DNA of 64,000 nucleotides from Microcebus murinus (taxonomy: Eukaryota > Chordata > Mammalia > Primates > Cheirogaleidae): the NCBI RefSeq assembly GCF_040939455.1, contig NC_134120.1, forward strand, positions 53,583,001 to 53,647,000, written 5' to 3'. The notes beneath the pieces are model-generated. The model did not search any database, had not been told where the DNA came from, and saw only the letters and a list, made by a program, of their open reading frames with translations. Made by a program: the position numbers and the translations under genes. Of this stretch, positions 1-12,413 are shown one piece after another; the first letter of the stretch is position 1, and every line of letters starts with the position of its first letter.

Positions 1-1350
1 CTGTCCATTTTCCCAAATTGGTTTTTCACCCTGAAGGCCTTTTGGATTTCTGTCTTAAGAGTATCCAGCCTGTCCAGAAAGGCTTGGGCTGGCTGAGGCC
101 ATGGGAGTGGGGAGCACCCTTAGATTGAGTCCTGATAAATTTTCCATGACTTTGTATATCATCTCCTTATTTGTGAAAACATTTTAATTTTTCACATTAG
201 GTAGTTGATTTTATTATTGATTAATTTTGGAGTGAAGCATGACTTGGAAAAATTAACTTTTAAAAAGAAGCCTAAATATTGCAGAATCTTCTTTAGCCTC
301 TGCTGATTTTATTTTCGGCACAAGTTAATCCACCTTCCTTGATAAAGAAGGCCAAAGGAATCCCTTCTTGTCACCATGTCCTTTGCTTCTTTGTCATGTC
401 TCATACTACCATCTTAGACTAAGTTGTCTGCTTTTAAAATAAAGAGAGGATGTGTTTCTAGCAGAGGCCATTGAAGCAATCGTAATCAAGCTCAGAGCCC
501 AGGAGTATCCTGGAACAACCAGTTAAGTAATTGAAGGAACGAAGGGAATTGACTTTGCAAATATATGTTTTTTGAAGGCTCTTCTGCCTTGGGAAGAATG
601 ATGTGGGGCTGTGCACATGTTTTGCTTTAATTTTTTCTGCTTCTATTGACTAATAGAATACATGGTGATTAATATTTGGCCTTTGTAGCTTAAGGACTGT
701 ATATTGCAACTTATAACACCTTTGTCAGATCCATCTGTTTTCTCATAGATACAAAAGGTGTGCCCTGGACCCTGACCCCCACTTATTGTTGGACATGTGC
801 GTGGTTTGGGTACAGCATGTGAGTGAGAAAGGGAAGGCCCAGCAGTCCCCCACCCTCTGACTATCCTTACATGCACGGGTGTAGATGAGATTTCTGAAAA
901 TTGATAGTTGTTTCATCAGATGAAATTTTTTGCCATAATAGAGAACTGCAAATGCTGGCATTTCTTTATCTATCACTCATTAAACAAACTTAAGTCTTAA
1001 AATTTTTTTGATCCTTAGTATATGCTAAACAAGATGCTAATTATTTCCAGAGATGAAGGATTATAAGAAATGATTTTCTCTTTATGAACTTTTACCTACT
1101 TGGGAAAAAGTTATAAAAATACAGTTCGTGAACAATCTATAATAAAATGATATATAATTAAGTGTGGTATAGACTGGGGGTGTTTTCTTACTGTAAGCCC
1201 AATACATTATAATAGGCTACAGAGTTGTGCCCAGCTGACTTATCCAAAGTGAGAAGTTAAATTCTCAGTGCAATATTGTTAGAAATAGGGAAATATCATA
1301 TTATAATCTTGCATATACTATCCTGAGGTATGGATTTTAAAACTGAGTTT
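1..1350. other. A/T-rich sequence, no gene or repeat recognised
   Basis: I see no exon-like reading frame, splice-flanked coding segment or RNA gene. The short open frames on the minus strand at 643-976 are under 80 codons, overlap one another and carry no recognisable motif. Old, decayed repeats could be present below what the eye can resolve. Confidence 0.5.
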
Positions 1351-1398
1351 CTCATATATATGTATATGCACATATATATATATATACACACACACAAC
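1351..1398. repeat. TA/CA mixed microsatellite
   Basis: An alternating tract of catatatatgtatatg type runs into an uninterrupted (TA) stretch and then (CA)4-5. This is an ordinary simple repeat, impure at its left end. Confidence 0.85.
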
Positions 1399-1697
1399 CA
1401 TATGTTTTAAAATACTACTTAGTTTCAAGAGTTTTCTGCTTTTCCTTCTTTTTCTTTTCCATTTCATCTTCCTCCTTTTCTATGAATGTGCGTATATGAC
1501 TTATTCCTTTCAAAAACAGATTGCAAAGCAGGTCCTCTCATGCTAAAACAGAAATTAATTTTATGAATTTATCAAGGTGAATGTGTGGCAAAATCAGATA
1601 GAACCATAGCTTTCTGAGGGTTTTTTTTTATGTCTTTACATATCGCTGGGTTTGTTATTGCATGTGCCTGTATATGTGGTCCTGTAATGCCTTAGAT

Positions 1698-2388
1698 CAA
1701 GAGTTGGCAAACTATGTCCTACTGGTCAAATACAGTTAGCTGCCAGGTTTTGTCTGGCTTATAAGTTAAGAATGTTTTTAACATTTTTAAATGATTGGAA
1801 AACCCCAAAAAGAATTATAATATTTTGTTACATATGAAATTCAAATTGCAGTGTCCACAAACAAAGTTGTAGTTTTTTGTTTTGTTTTATTTGAGACAGA
1901 GTCTTGCTGTGTTTCCTGGCTAGAGTGCAGTGGCATCATCATAGCTCACTGCAACCTCAAAGTCCTGGGCTCAAGCTATCCTCCTGTCTCAGCCTCCTGA
2001 GTAGCTGGAACTACAGGTGTGAACTGTCACGTCCAGTCAATTTTTCTATTTTTAGTGGAGATGGGGTCTCTATCTTGCCCAGGCTGTTCTTGAACTCCTG
2101 GCCTCAAGTAATCCTCCTTCCTTGGCCTCCTAGAGTGCTAGGATTACACACATGAACCACCATGCCTGGTCATAAACAAAGTTTTATTGGCACACAGCCG
2201 TACCCATTTGTTTAAATATTGTCTGTGGCTAGTTTCAAGCTGCAGGCAGAGTTGAATAGCTGCGACAGAGACCATTTGGTCCACAAAGTCTAAGATATTT
2301 ACTCGTTGGCCCTTTATAAAAAAGGCCAGAGCTCTGAGACAAGGATTGTTCTCCAGCAATGGAGAACAAAGATTGTTGCCAATCCTTG
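1698..2388. mobile_element. hAT DNA transposon (MER33/MER3-like), split by an Alu
   Basis: The left end reads caagagttggcaaac and the right end gttgccaatccttg, approximate inverted repeats typical of Charlie-group hAT elements (consensus-like cagg-gttggcaaac). The interior holds the characteristic stretches around taagaatgttttta, ttttattggcacacag and gcgacagagaccatttgg. The flanks 1690-1697 (ccttagat) and 2389-2396 (tcttagac) match 6 of 8, consistent with an aged 8-bp duplication. No transposase frame is present, so it is a non-autonomous copy. An Alu interrupts it at 1873-2171. The family name is from memory; MER33 fits the length better than MER3. Confidence 0.75.
1873..2171 (-). mobile_element. 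Alu SINE, old (AluJ-like)
   Basis: A reverse-complement dimeric Alu opens with an impure T tract and then ttgagacagagtcttgctg. It contains both RNA polymerase III-derived monomers and ends gcctggtc. The flanking duplication aaacaaagtt (1859-1868 and 2174-2183) marks the insertion into the hAT element. Many diagnostic CpG sites have decayed. Confidence 0.95.
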
Positions 2389-2396
2389 TCTTAGAC

Positions 2397-4129
2397 CATT
2401 TTGGCATCAGCATATAATTATTGTTTTGGACTCTTGGTTTATATTGTTATTTCCTGTATTTATGTTTATTAATATATAAACATTTCACAGTTTATTTCAT
2501 TTTCAGATTATCTGTTTTCCAAATATTGGGCTATTAAAATCCTTAAGAAAAAATAACATGATTAGAGATTTTCTCTAACTTTCCCTTAGGTTTGCTATCT
2601 GTTGTAAAAGCATTGTGATTTTCTTTATTTTTAGTACCAAAATCTTTGTCATACTACTCTAATTCTGATAAGTAAATAATCCATTGAGATGAATTTAAGT
2701 TATGACAGTGAGAGACTAAAATTTTCACTCCAATCTCTAGCTTTTTATTTTTTCTGTGTCTTTTTTTAAAGTGGCCCAGTGTGTAGTATTTGTTTCTCTG
2801 GATCTTCACGTGTGAGGTTATTTTTAACCACCTTTTAAAGATTTAAATATTGTTTGGAACCTTATGTTAGCTGTTTGATAACTATTCTGAGGCTGTGATG
2901 TTAGCTCTGGAAATATATATTTAGGGCAAATAAATGCCAAAAGCCATTTAAATTTTTGTATTTCAAGTCAACATTTATGTTATAATATATTAAACTTTTG
3001 CAGCTAGCTCTGAACCGTAACAGTTTTCTTGATGATGAAACTGTGCTAAACCTGGTTTCTCTTTTATTGTTAAGTGTGTGGTTGTTTTCATATCAGTTGA
3101 TCTTCTCCATTAGTAATGGGCAAATTTCTTAAACTTTATCATAAGGAATATTACTTTGAGCACAAGATTCTTGATTAAGAATCCAAATACTAAGTTGGTG
3201 CATTTTGTTAGCATTGTTGCATTCTACCACTTTATATACTATAGCACATTGTATAATTATCACACAGATTAAGAAATGTTTTATGATGTAAGAACAACTG
3301 AATAATTTGATAATGGTGGATTTTTAAATATGTTGTTACTGTGCAACATTTGTACCTTCATAGTACAGTTTTATAAAATTCATATATATTTAATAAGCTC
3401 TATATCTTAAGTATAAAAATGTGACCCTGTTTTATAAAAAAGAAAGAAAACATTAAATGCTGCCCTGTCCACAGTATTGAAAACATATAGGTAGCTTATA
3501 ACCATAGCTATTTGATACTCATAGAATTGACATTTATTTATAAGTTCAACCATACCTCTGTAAAGGCTGTAATTAAGTGAAATTGTATCCCAGTGTTGGG
3601 AAAACATAATTCTCTTAGTACTTTGCCGGGTAAAATAGCATGCAACTGTATAGAACTCATTTAGCTTTCCATTTTTTAGTTTTACATATTGGGATTGAGA
3701 ATAGTGTTGCTGATTTTCATGGAGATGCTGTGACTAAGAATTGAATCATGTCTGTCAGTGCCCACATGAAAGGCAGAGAGGCAGGAGTTCCAGGATGGAG
3801 CAGCAGTGTGTACTCTTAGTGTGATGACCCAGAAAATAGAAAAATGACTACGTATGTTTGTTTAGAGTCAATTTCACATTTGGGAAAGAAGAAGGATTGA
3901 CAGACAAAGTAATTGAAGTTTTCCTTTGGGTGCATTTATCAAGCGTATTTTCCTTGTGCTAGGAAAGCCTTCCCTATTTATTCACACTTCAGGGCTTATG
4001 CAGGGCTTAGTGAGTAAGGAAGAGAAGATGACTATGGGCTTGAAAAGACATTTTCACCCTTATATTGCAGTGTGTATCCAGGGGTAAATATTTTGGGCAC
4101 AGAATATTCAGACAGTTGTCTAATTATCT
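2397..4129. other. A/T-rich sequence, nothing recognised
   Basis: No repeat family, exon or RNA gene is visible. The minus-strand open frame at 3407-3607 is short and A/T-driven. Confidence 0.45.
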
Positions 4130-4265
4130 CATTCATTCTTTCAATCAGTCAACATTCAACAGATATTTAGCATACCTGCTGTGTGCTAGGCATTGTTAGA
4201 GATGCTTGAGATTCTTCATTGAGAGAAACAAATAAAGCTCCCCGCCTCAGTGCACCTTATACTCT
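4130..4265. repeat. Ancient mammalian interspersed repeat (L2-era type)
   Basis: The sequence from ttcaacagatatttagcat through gtgtgctaggcattgttaga matches the widespread motif 'tattgagyacctactatgtgccaggcac' in a diverged form. I know the motif as an old mammalian repeat but cannot name the family securely. Confidence 0.5.
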
Positions 4266-4482
4266 CAGTCTGATAAGATCCTTCTTAGATGGGCAAAAGA
4301 TTATATGCTATAATACCATGTTTTTCCTCATTTATTAATGACTTTCTGGTGGTGAATATTTAAAAGGTAATCTAAAATATATTCTGCCTAATCAGACACA
4401 GCACACCAAAGCATCACATTTAGTTTTCCTGCATGCATTGTCCCTTTAAGAAGTAAAAGCAACAGCAAAAAATCTGAATCAT

Positions 4483-4766
4483 GGCTGGGTGCAGTGGTTT
4501 ACTCCTGTAATTCTAGCACTTTTGGAGGCCGAGGCAAGAGGATCACTTCAAGTGATGAGTTTGAGACCAGCCTGAACACAAGCAAGGCCCAGTCTCCATA
4601 AAAAACCAGAAAAATTAGCCAGGTGTGTTGGTGCACACCTATAGTCTCAGCTGCTTGGGAGGCTGAGGCAGGAGCATTGCTGGAGCCCAGGAGTGTGAGG
4701 TTGCTGTGAGCTATGATGATTCTACTATACTCTATCCTGAGTGATAGAGAGAGAGACCCTGCCTCA

Positions 4767-4784
<18 letters not shown>
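4483..4784 (+). mobile_element. Alu SINE, plus strand, old
   Basis: It starts ggctgggtgcagtggtttac, has a monomer linker ending in gaaaaattagccaggtg, and finishes with a 19-A tail that runs directly into a long (TA)n tract. It lacks the long strepsirrhine linker of the copy at 16 kb. The minus-strand frame of 115 codons across it is a shadow of the Alu and the microsatellite. Confidence 0.95.

Positions 4785-4838
<54 letters not shown>
4784..4838. repeat. (TA)n microsatellite, about 27 units
   Basis: This is a pure alternating TA run at the 3' end of the Alu poly(A) tail. Expansion from an Alu tail is a common origin for such tracts. Confidence 0.97.
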
Positions 4839-4840
<2 letters not shown>

Positions 4841-4943
4841 AGGCAAGTAGTAACTCAGTACTTCTGATCAGTCTGCCTTATGAAACAAAGTAATCTTGTA
4901 CATATAAATGACATTGAGCAATTGACAACATTTGCTTGTTTGC

Positions 4944-5072
4944 TGTATATAATTTGATTCTCATGGTAGTCTTGGGAGATTGGGTGGCATTATCCTCATT
5001 TTACACCATAGGAGACTGAAGTTCAGAGAAGGAAAACCTGACCCAGGCTTACAGGTGAGGCAGAGAGCCTCC
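4944..5072 (-). mobile_element. MIR SINE fragment
   Basis: The MIR core is in reverse orientation: ttgattctcatggtagtc, then attatcctcattttacacc, then gagactgaagttcagagaa. These follow the MIR order 'aatcctcacaac ... ccccattttacagatgagg ... aaactgaggc'. Confidence 0.75.
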
Positions 5073-5232
5073 ACTTTCGTTTTTCTGAATATTCTTGAGC
5101 CATCTTCCCATGTGAGTGCATGTACCTAGTGAAGGGGCCTTCTTTAGTCCCAGTACATCCATTTGGATCTTCTTAAATGGACATGCAGACTGTCTATCAT
5201 GGGGGCTACATGCCCTGCCAGGGTCAGCTGCA

Positions 5233-5330
5233 GGCTCTACCACTGCAGTATAGCTGTTGACCTCAGGCAAGTTCTGAAGCTCTCAGTTTTACAGTCTTCT
5301 CATCTGTAAGATATTAGTTAGTTATATATG
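5233..5330 (+). mobile_element. MIR SINE fragment
   Basis: The stretch tgacctcaggcaagttctga followed by cttctcatctgtaagat matches the MIR core 'tgaccttgggcaagtyac ... ttcctcatctgtaaaatg' on the plus strand. Confidence 0.65.
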
Positions 5331-5414
5331 TTTGTGAAGTGACTACCATGGGCCTGGCTATAGCAGTAGACTTTCTATCCTCTTGAAGATTAAATCCCAC
5401 AGAGGAAGAGGCAT

Positions 5415-5705
5415 TGCACTGAAAAGCAGAGAGAATATACTGCAATGGTGGGCAGTGCAAGGAGCCATGAAGATAAACTAAATCAGGATAAGGGCTTAGA
5501 GAGCGATGAGTATGGCAGACAGGGACAGCTTTTCCCAGGAGGCTATCTTCGAACAAAGACTCTGGGCAGAGCTGGGGGGCCATGGAGGCTGAGTGATCCT
5601 GGGGAGAAAAGGGTGGGAGCAGAGCCCTAAGGAGGGGTGTGCTGTGCTGGAGGCAATGGGGGGTTCATATCATGTAGCACCCTGAAAGCCATGGGGAGAT
5701 GCTTA
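5415..5705 (+). repeat. Ancient mammalian repeat (tcatgtag-ggcc type)
   Basis: The order gccatgaagataaa, ttttcccaggaggctatc, gagcagagccctaagg and tatcatgtagcaccctgaaa follows an old dispersed family that normally reads 'tgctatgaagaaaat ... aaggcctctctgaggagg ... gatcatgtagggccttg'. The small frames here are incidental. I cannot name the family with confidence. Confidence 0.45.
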
Positions 5706-5822
5706 GAACCTACCTCATAGGTTTGTTGACCAGATGAAACCCAATAATTCACAGCAGGAGCTAAGCCTTGTACCTGGCCAAGCACAATGTTCAATAAATA
5801 TATTCCTTCTGTTATTATTAAG
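5705..5822 (+). mobile_element. MIR/L2-like 3' end
   Basis: Reads cctacctcataggtttgttg, then tacctggccaagcacaatg, then tcaataaatatattcc and ends ttattatta. This is the order of the MIR 3' half (cctacctcatagggttgttg ... ctggcacatagtaagcgctcaataaatg). Confidence 0.75.
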
Positions 5823-6724
5823 TACTTTTTCAGAGGAAATTTGGTATGAATTAATCTCTTACCCTAATTTTGACTCTCTGTGAAGTGGGCAGTTTATGCC
5901 AGATTCTTATTTTCTCTTCTAAATGATACCAAATATGAGACAGGGAATACAAATCTTCATATAATTTTTTGAATGGATTAAAAAACAAACACAAACCTAA
6001 AGAAGCCCATTAAAATAATAACAATATTTGTATCAGGATGGTAGGCTTTGAGGTAATTTTCCCATTTCTATCTGACATGTTTCCTTTATGATCTAGTCTA
6101 CCTTTATAATGAAAATTAGGACGTAAAATGATTTGGTGGTGGGCTTCATGTTTGGCATTATTTACTTGATTCTGAATATTTCCGGTCACTGAACCCATGG
6201 AATGAAGATAGTTTTATTGTCCTTCCTTGACTATCTGATTGTAGTGTTCCATACCGAGGTTCCTGCAGGCATCCAGATGCAATATAATCACTAATGAACA
6301 CCTTCCCTCCCTCAATCTTACTCAAATCACCTTAGCGAGGCTTAGAATGAGTTTCCAGTTAGCTTTTAAACTGTGAATGATGAGACACAGTGAAGGAAAT
6401 TGGACTGGAGTTGTATTCTGTCAGCAGTTTCAAGTTACAAAATTATAACAACTTTTGATGATAATGAAAAAAAAAAAAAAAAACCACTTCAGATCAGTGA
6501 TCTGTGGGAAGCTCTTACACACCACCAGGCTACATGTAGCCTGGTTTCCACGTGGGTGTGAGCAAGTGCACGCCGCACAGTGGTCCTCACTGGTCGTGCC
6601 AGGAGCACGTGTGGGTGTCAGGGCCACCACTGCGCCACACACTCAGTGATGGAGCTGAATGTGATGGCGCTCATTTCACATGAATTAGGAAAGAAACAAC
6701 GATTTTAGTTATTGAATTATCCAT
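5823..6724. other. Unassigned sequence
   Basis: No recognisable gene. An A run at about 6466-6483 is followed by a mildly G+C-richer stretch with several CpG and CACGTG-like words (6520-6640). The opposed short frames there mirror each other and look incidental. Confidence 0.45.
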
Positions 6725-7060
6725 TGTTTTTTTTTGCTGCATTTAAAAAAATTGTGCTAAAATATACATAGCATAAAATTTAACCATTTTTAAGTGTCCT
6801 GTTCAGTGAGTTATGCACATTCACAGTGCTGTACCGCCATCACCACCATCCATCTCAGGAACTTTTGCATCTTCCCTCAACTGGTACTCGGCATCCGTTA
6901 AACAACAGCCCTTCATCCCGCAGCCCCTGGTAGCCACCATTCCACTTTCTGTTTCTCTGAATTTGCCCACTCTAGGTACCTTTTATAAGTGGAGTCACAC
7001 AGGGTTGTCCTTTTGTGTCTGGTTTATTTCGCTGAGCAGAATGTTTTTAGTGATTCAGTT
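6725..7060 (-). mobile_element. Old L1 (L1M) 3' end
   Basis: Antisense to the L1M 3' UTR. The order gcataaaatttaaccattttt, cagtgagttatgcacattca, ccatcaccaccatccatctc, agccaccattccactttctg and ataagtggagtcacacag is typical of L1MB/L1ME ends. The small plus-strand frame at 6813-7088 is a shadow. Confidence 0.85.
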
Positions 7061-8639
7061 TTTTTGTGCAAAGACTTTCAGAGATTAAGGCAGTCATTCT
7101 TTTAAAAGTGTTTTGATTTTTAATAGCTCACTGTTTTAAGGTGGCCAGTGTAAGCCATTATGTTATGTATGACCACTTTCAGTGGTTTATATTTAGTGTT
7201 CAACAAATGTTTTCCTTTAAATTTGTTCCAAATTTCTTATGGCTGATTAAAAACTTACAAAAAAGAATAGTGGCTAGCTGTTTTTTAAATATTTGCTAAA
7301 AAGTATACATATTAGCATACATATATATATATATATAAATGTGTTTTAATGGTTTTATTTCTTGCTTTATTTCCTGTAAAAATTGTACAAGATGACATCA
7401 TAAGGGTTATGTGAAGCCAAGTAATGGAATAAATTTATGGGCCAATCATTAGCCTCTGAGTAGAGGAAGGGGTGAAGGGTGGGAGAGGTGAGGACCAGGG
7501 CGATTGGCGATGGAGTGATTATTATACCCAGCCTGACAACATTGCACTGAGGATGTGGTCAGCCCTCATGTCCCACGTGTTGCACCTGCTGGGCTCCACA
7601 GCACAGGGCATTCATGCTGGGCAGGGCCAGGTTATCGGAATGAAGGAACCCAGCTTGGCAATAAGAGTCAAGAAAAGGGACAGGAGTTTTGATGTGATAT
7701 TCAGAGATAGTCACTCAGTGTTTGGAGTGCAGATGCCTGATAAGACTGTGGAGGGGTCTGTGGGTGGGGATGGGGCTGATTTGAAAACAATTTCTCTAAA
7801 GACCAAAAAGCCCAAGGCCTGGAAAGACTTGGCACTTGGGTCCAGGACCATTGGACAGTAGCCTGTCTTGACGTGGTGTGGGGTTACAAGGGTGTGGAGT
7901 GGGCTCTTGCTGTGCTGGCTGGCAAGTGTGCTGGCAGGTGAATGGTGGCCTTAGAGGATCCCTCCCACTGATGCAGGATGGGGAAGGCCTTGGAGAGGCT
8001 GTGTGACCCGAGGGTTCTGCTTCACCACATTCTCGTTTTTCCTGTGTCAGACCAGATCATCACAGGATCCCCCTTACGCACCTTCTAGACTTTCCATGGT
8101 CCAAGAAATTGAAGCACTGAATATATTTACATAAAACATCATTAGGTCCAGATTATTCTTTTGACCTTAAGACCAGGAAGAAATGGAAGTTCCTTCCTAC
8201 TGTGAAAGTTGATCATACCAATTGGGTCACTCTTGTCATAACCAACTAAAGCAGTCAAGAAGCTGGGGGAGAAAGGTACTCAGGACACATAATGTTCCTC
8301 CAAAAATCGTAATTCTTTGCAAGCCTGGCTGCTGAAACTGCCTTCTGTAACCTGAAACCAGTTTTATCTAATAGTTGCTGAAATGACCTGTTTGTTGTAC
8401 TTTAAGACTTTAAGCTTTTACCCACTGCCACAGCTCACCAGTCAGAACTCTCAGAACTCTCAGCTCCCCAGAACTTTACAGGTGCCAAAGAACTCTCTCA
8501 AAGAGCAATATCTAATATTTCTCTTTTTTTATAAAACCTCCAACCTTGTCTTTGTTCTTTAGACATAGGGATCTGTATGTATGCCCTGAATTGCAATTCT
8601 TTCTTCCCACATGTTAAATTTAGAGACTCATTTCTACGT
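7061..8639. other. Unassigned; one 129-codon open frame
   Basis: Contains a (TA) tract at about 7319-7337 and a G+C-richer block at 7450-8000. The plus-strand frame 7472-7861 begins MKGGRGEDQGDW and is the longest one here outside a recognised repeat. Its composition is unremarkable, I see no domain, and the phrase gatattcagagatagtcac hints at an old repeat. I do not call it a gene. Confidence 0.4.
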
Positions 8640-8965
8640 TGTAATTTTGACTTGAACACCGTGCTGTGTGCGAGGCACTGTTGCAGGCACTGGGGATGTA
8701 GTGGTTTAGCAGCCCACAGTCTTACAGGACATGTGGAAGTGGCGTGGTGAGTGCGTGCTCCATTTGGCCGCCCTGAGCCTGCTGAGGCTGCTACCCAGAT
8801 GGATGCCAGTGGAGTGAGGGCAAATGGAGGGCTTCCAGGAGGCAGTGAAACCCAAGAGGGGGCACAAGAACTTGAGGGGTGAGGCCCAGACCGGTGGAAC
8901 ACTGGACAGAGGAATATCCTGTCCAAAGGCAGTGAGGGGTGGGGAGGGAGCACAGGTGTGCATTA
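8640..8965 (+). repeat. Ancient mammalian repeat, diverged
   Basis: cgtgctgtgtgcgaggcac, then tgttgcaggcactggggatg matches the old dispersed motif 'ctgtgtgccaggcactgttctaggcactggggat'. The following purine-rich sequence is poorly resolved. Three overlapping minus-strand frames of 85-151 codons across it differ in frame and carry no motif. Confidence 0.45.
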
Positions 8966-11596
8966 GGCTGCCTGGGAAGCTGTGTGTAATTCAGGGAACT
9001 ACCAGCCACATAGAATGGGAAGAGGAAGAGGAAGAGACAAGGTGCTGGAGAAAAGACTATCTTCAAGGCTCACTGGTGAAGGATGTGAAGGAAAAGAGTG
9101 ATTCAATGGCTGGTTTCTGGCAAAGGGAGGAGCAAATAAAATATTTAACTGTGTGTGTGTAGAGGAAAACTCAGAATTTCTGGTAGGAGTATATAAAGAA
9201 AAGATGTAATAAGGAAATGTGGTTAGTAGATAAGTACCAAAAAATATGAATATGTGGGAGAATGCCCTGTTCTTGGAGATTCATGCCAACTGTTGAAAGA
9301 TATAAGCATTAGGATGTCTGTGTAGAAAAAAAGTGTGTGTGTATGTTTAGAGACAGAGCATGTACAAATGTGGTAAGATGTTAAAGATTAAGTCTAGGTG
9401 AAGTATGTATTTATTATACTACTTTTTCTAATTTTCTATACTTTTGAAGCTAAGCAAAAGTTGCACCATAAATGTGGGGCAATAAAAGACATAATTGAGG
9501 TACACTGACTTAGTGCCATGCCAAGGGGATTTTTTTTAATGCATTTTTGGCAAAATCACTACCTTGTCAAATTGCACTAAAAATATGTTTATTTAAAAAA
9601 CTCAGGTTGAACCACATCTTCACTTTCTGAGCATATTGTGATGACCATTGATATTATTGGAGAGGTTTAGTAGAGCTAATAGACTTGGCTAACACCATGT
9701 TGAGTCCCCTACTTAAGGGATATAATTTTAGGACTTTCTAAAATAGGACAAATGCTTTACGCTATGGTTTTATGCCTTAGTGGGTGTCTCATATATAAAG
9801 ATCCTTATCCAATAGGTAGATAGTTTGGTGGTTAAGTGAACCTTTGTGGGAAGATACATAAGGAATTATTAAATTTTATTTTTGGATACATGCTTGCATT
9901 CATTTGTATCATATCCATAATATGGGCTGAATACAGAAAAAAATTATACAGAATTTCTTGGCAGACTTCACTAAATGGTTGTTCAGCTCATTATTTTAAA
10001 TAAGTGGCCTTTAATACATAGTTAACTGATATTTATTCTAGGAGATTGTGATGAATTATATCTTAAAGTGGTATTTAAAAGCTTAAGTGGTTGATAGAGA
10101 AATAAATATGGCTATTTAATTAATTGTCTGCTGGACAATTGTAATGCCCCTATCTGGTGGGCGGACAAATTGAAACAACTGATCATGCAGCAGTAAAGTG
10201 TCTGAATTGGAAATGTGGGGTAGCATATTAATAAAGTGGCACTTTTAGAGAGGATGTCACTGAAAATTTGTTTTTCATGACCAGTCCTTATTAGTAGGTT
10301 TTAGGTTCTCTAATATGGGGTTATTTCTTAATGGTATATTTCCTGTTCCTTCTAGGAAACTGGAAAAAGGTGTCTTTTATATTTATTCTGTTATCTGTAG
10401 AAAATATATGAAATATTGAAATTGTTGGCATAAGACTTGAAGGTACAGATTGGGTTTGATGCAGTGCTTTTTAAAGTAAGTATAAAACAATGAGGTTTCT
10501 GGTAGATATCTTGGGAAATCATGCAATCCCTTGTGTTCCTTTTCATGATACTTCCTCTCTCCATTCCTTCTGAATTTAAGACTCATCTTGTTAGACACAC
10601 ACCTTGTGGAAATGGTGTCACTTCCCTAATTGTACTCTATAAACAAAACATCTCTTAGTCCTGCGGTGGTCCTGGCTTGCTGTGGAGTGACAGGCTGCAA
10701 TTTACCAGTAGGTCAGCAGCTGAGCTGATGACAAGTGACCTTTCTAACACTGCAATCAATGCTTGTTATTTGGAAAACAAAATGATACAGTTTGTATTTT
10801 TTAGCAGATAGGTCATTAGGTCAATCCTCCATTGACATGTGAATTTGTTACTTGGGCTGGAGGAGTCAGTTCAGACAGGAATGTTAATTTATTTGAATTG
10901 ATCTGGGTCCTGCTCTTATAAAAAGGTGTTGGACATTTGTTGATGGCACAAATTATTATAAATAATTGGTTTTACACGTCAAAGGCTTTTAGAATGCCCG
11001 TTTTGCACAATAGCATTATACACTAGCAAGTATTCAGCATAATACGTTTTGTTTACACTTGATGTTTCTCAATTGTTTTGAAAAAAAAATTAAGTGAGCT
11101 TGTATCATATTTAACTAGTCTCTCTCCACATTTCCTGAAATGTGTTTTGTGAGGCCCCATGAAGAGTCAGGAGGGTGAATACGATGCCAGCAAGAAATTA
11201 CCTGCTTTATATAGGAGATAGCTCTTGTGGTAGGGAGTAGTGTTGTTCAGTAGCTGCTTTCAGCTCTTACCTTCTAGAAACATGGGAAGCTTGTGCATCT
11301 CTGTTGCCTTTGATTTAGATGTTACTTCACCTGCTTTGGCTGGTGAAATGACCTGTGCCACTTTCAGGCAGAAGCTTCTAGAATCAGGATGAGAGTTACT
11401 ATGTTTTCTTCTCTGCCTTGGCAATGTGGGAGCAATGAGATGCTTTTAGTGTTGCTACTTGAGCAAGGAAGAAGTAGAAATGACCCCCCACATACACACA
11501 CACTCAGATGACTGCAGTGGGCATGTACATGAGTAAGAAATACACTTTGTTGTGTTAAGCCACTGAGATTTTAGGGTTTTTTTTTTGTTGTTGTTG
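8966..11596. other. A/T-rich sequence, nothing recognised
   Basis: Includes a small purine tract (gaagaggaagagg, about 9018) and short GT runs at about 9150 and 9335. No exon or RNA gene signal is visible. Confidence 0.45.
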
Positions 11597-11907
11597 TTGA
11601 ATTGTTCTCAAACTCTTTTTTAGGACTCCTTTATATAACAGCTTTTGTTCATGTGGGTAATATCTATTGATGTTTTCAGGATTAGAAATTAAAACTGAGA
11701 ACATTTGAAAACACTGGACTACATAAGCATCCATTCCATTGGGCATCATAGCAATTATGTATACCTGTGAGCAGTTGAGAGAGAAATGGGAATAATAAAG
11801 TCAAATAATGTCTTATTATTATCATGAAAATAGTTTTGAGCATGTGGCCTCCCTCAATAAGTCTCAGTGACTTCCAGGGTCCCTGGAAGACACTTTGAGA
11901 ACCACTG
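11597..11907. mobile_element. hAT element (Charlie/MER5-group), non-autonomous
   Basis: The left end gttctcaaactcttttttag and the right end cactttgagaaccactg are inverted repeats of the 'cagtggttctcaaa' class. The interior ttgttcatgtgggtaatatc and gaaattaaaactgagaac fit the family. I see no convincing 8-bp duplication; the left flank is a (TTG)n run. Confidence 0.7.
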
Positions 11908-12386
11908 ACCTAGGCCATCCTAAGTGATATGCCTAGCTTGGTGATTTAAAGGCACAGGGTGTTGAGAAGGAAAAGAAAGAAGGGAAAAAGATTTTGGAGG
12001 CATTGCAAAAGGATATCTATGAATGTTATAATTCACATTTTTTTCAATAATGTTCCTATTATTGAGGGTAGTCCTTCTTTATACTAATAAATACCCATTT
12101 CACTAGAGTATCAAATGAAATAATATACATAAAATTACCTTGTATAAAACCATATAATTGTATGTGAATATTATTAATTCTATGAAGGTAGAATTTATGA
12201 AATCTTTTGCTCTAGAAAAATTGAAAATAGGATTAATATTCATATATTTGAAATTGGATATAGCCTTTTAGGAAGATAGAGGGTTGGATTAAGTGAATTA
12301 TTTAAACATATTCATATATGAGTGAGCCTATCTAAATTTATTCAGTGGTGCTGCTTCTGAGATTTTTAAGTGTGGAACTGTCATTC

Positions 12387-12413
12387 ATATATATATATAT
12401 ATATATATATATA
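12387..12413. repeat. (AT)n microsatellite, about 13 units
   Basis: Uninterrupted AT run in single-copy sequence. Confidence 0.95.

Noticed and set aside
4499..4846. 115-codon minus-strand frame starting MPTIYIYIYIYIY
   Set aside because: Translation of a (TA)n tract and an Alu in reverse.
7472..7861. 129-codon plus-strand frame
   Set aside because: Has a start and stop but no motif or recognised relative, and it lies in G+C-richer DNA where long chance frames are likelier. Kept only as a note.
8498..8953. 151-codon minus-strand frame
   Set aside because: Overlaps two other minus frames and a plus frame over an old repeat. Its Pro/Ser-rich text changes character along the frame, and there is no domain or splice context.
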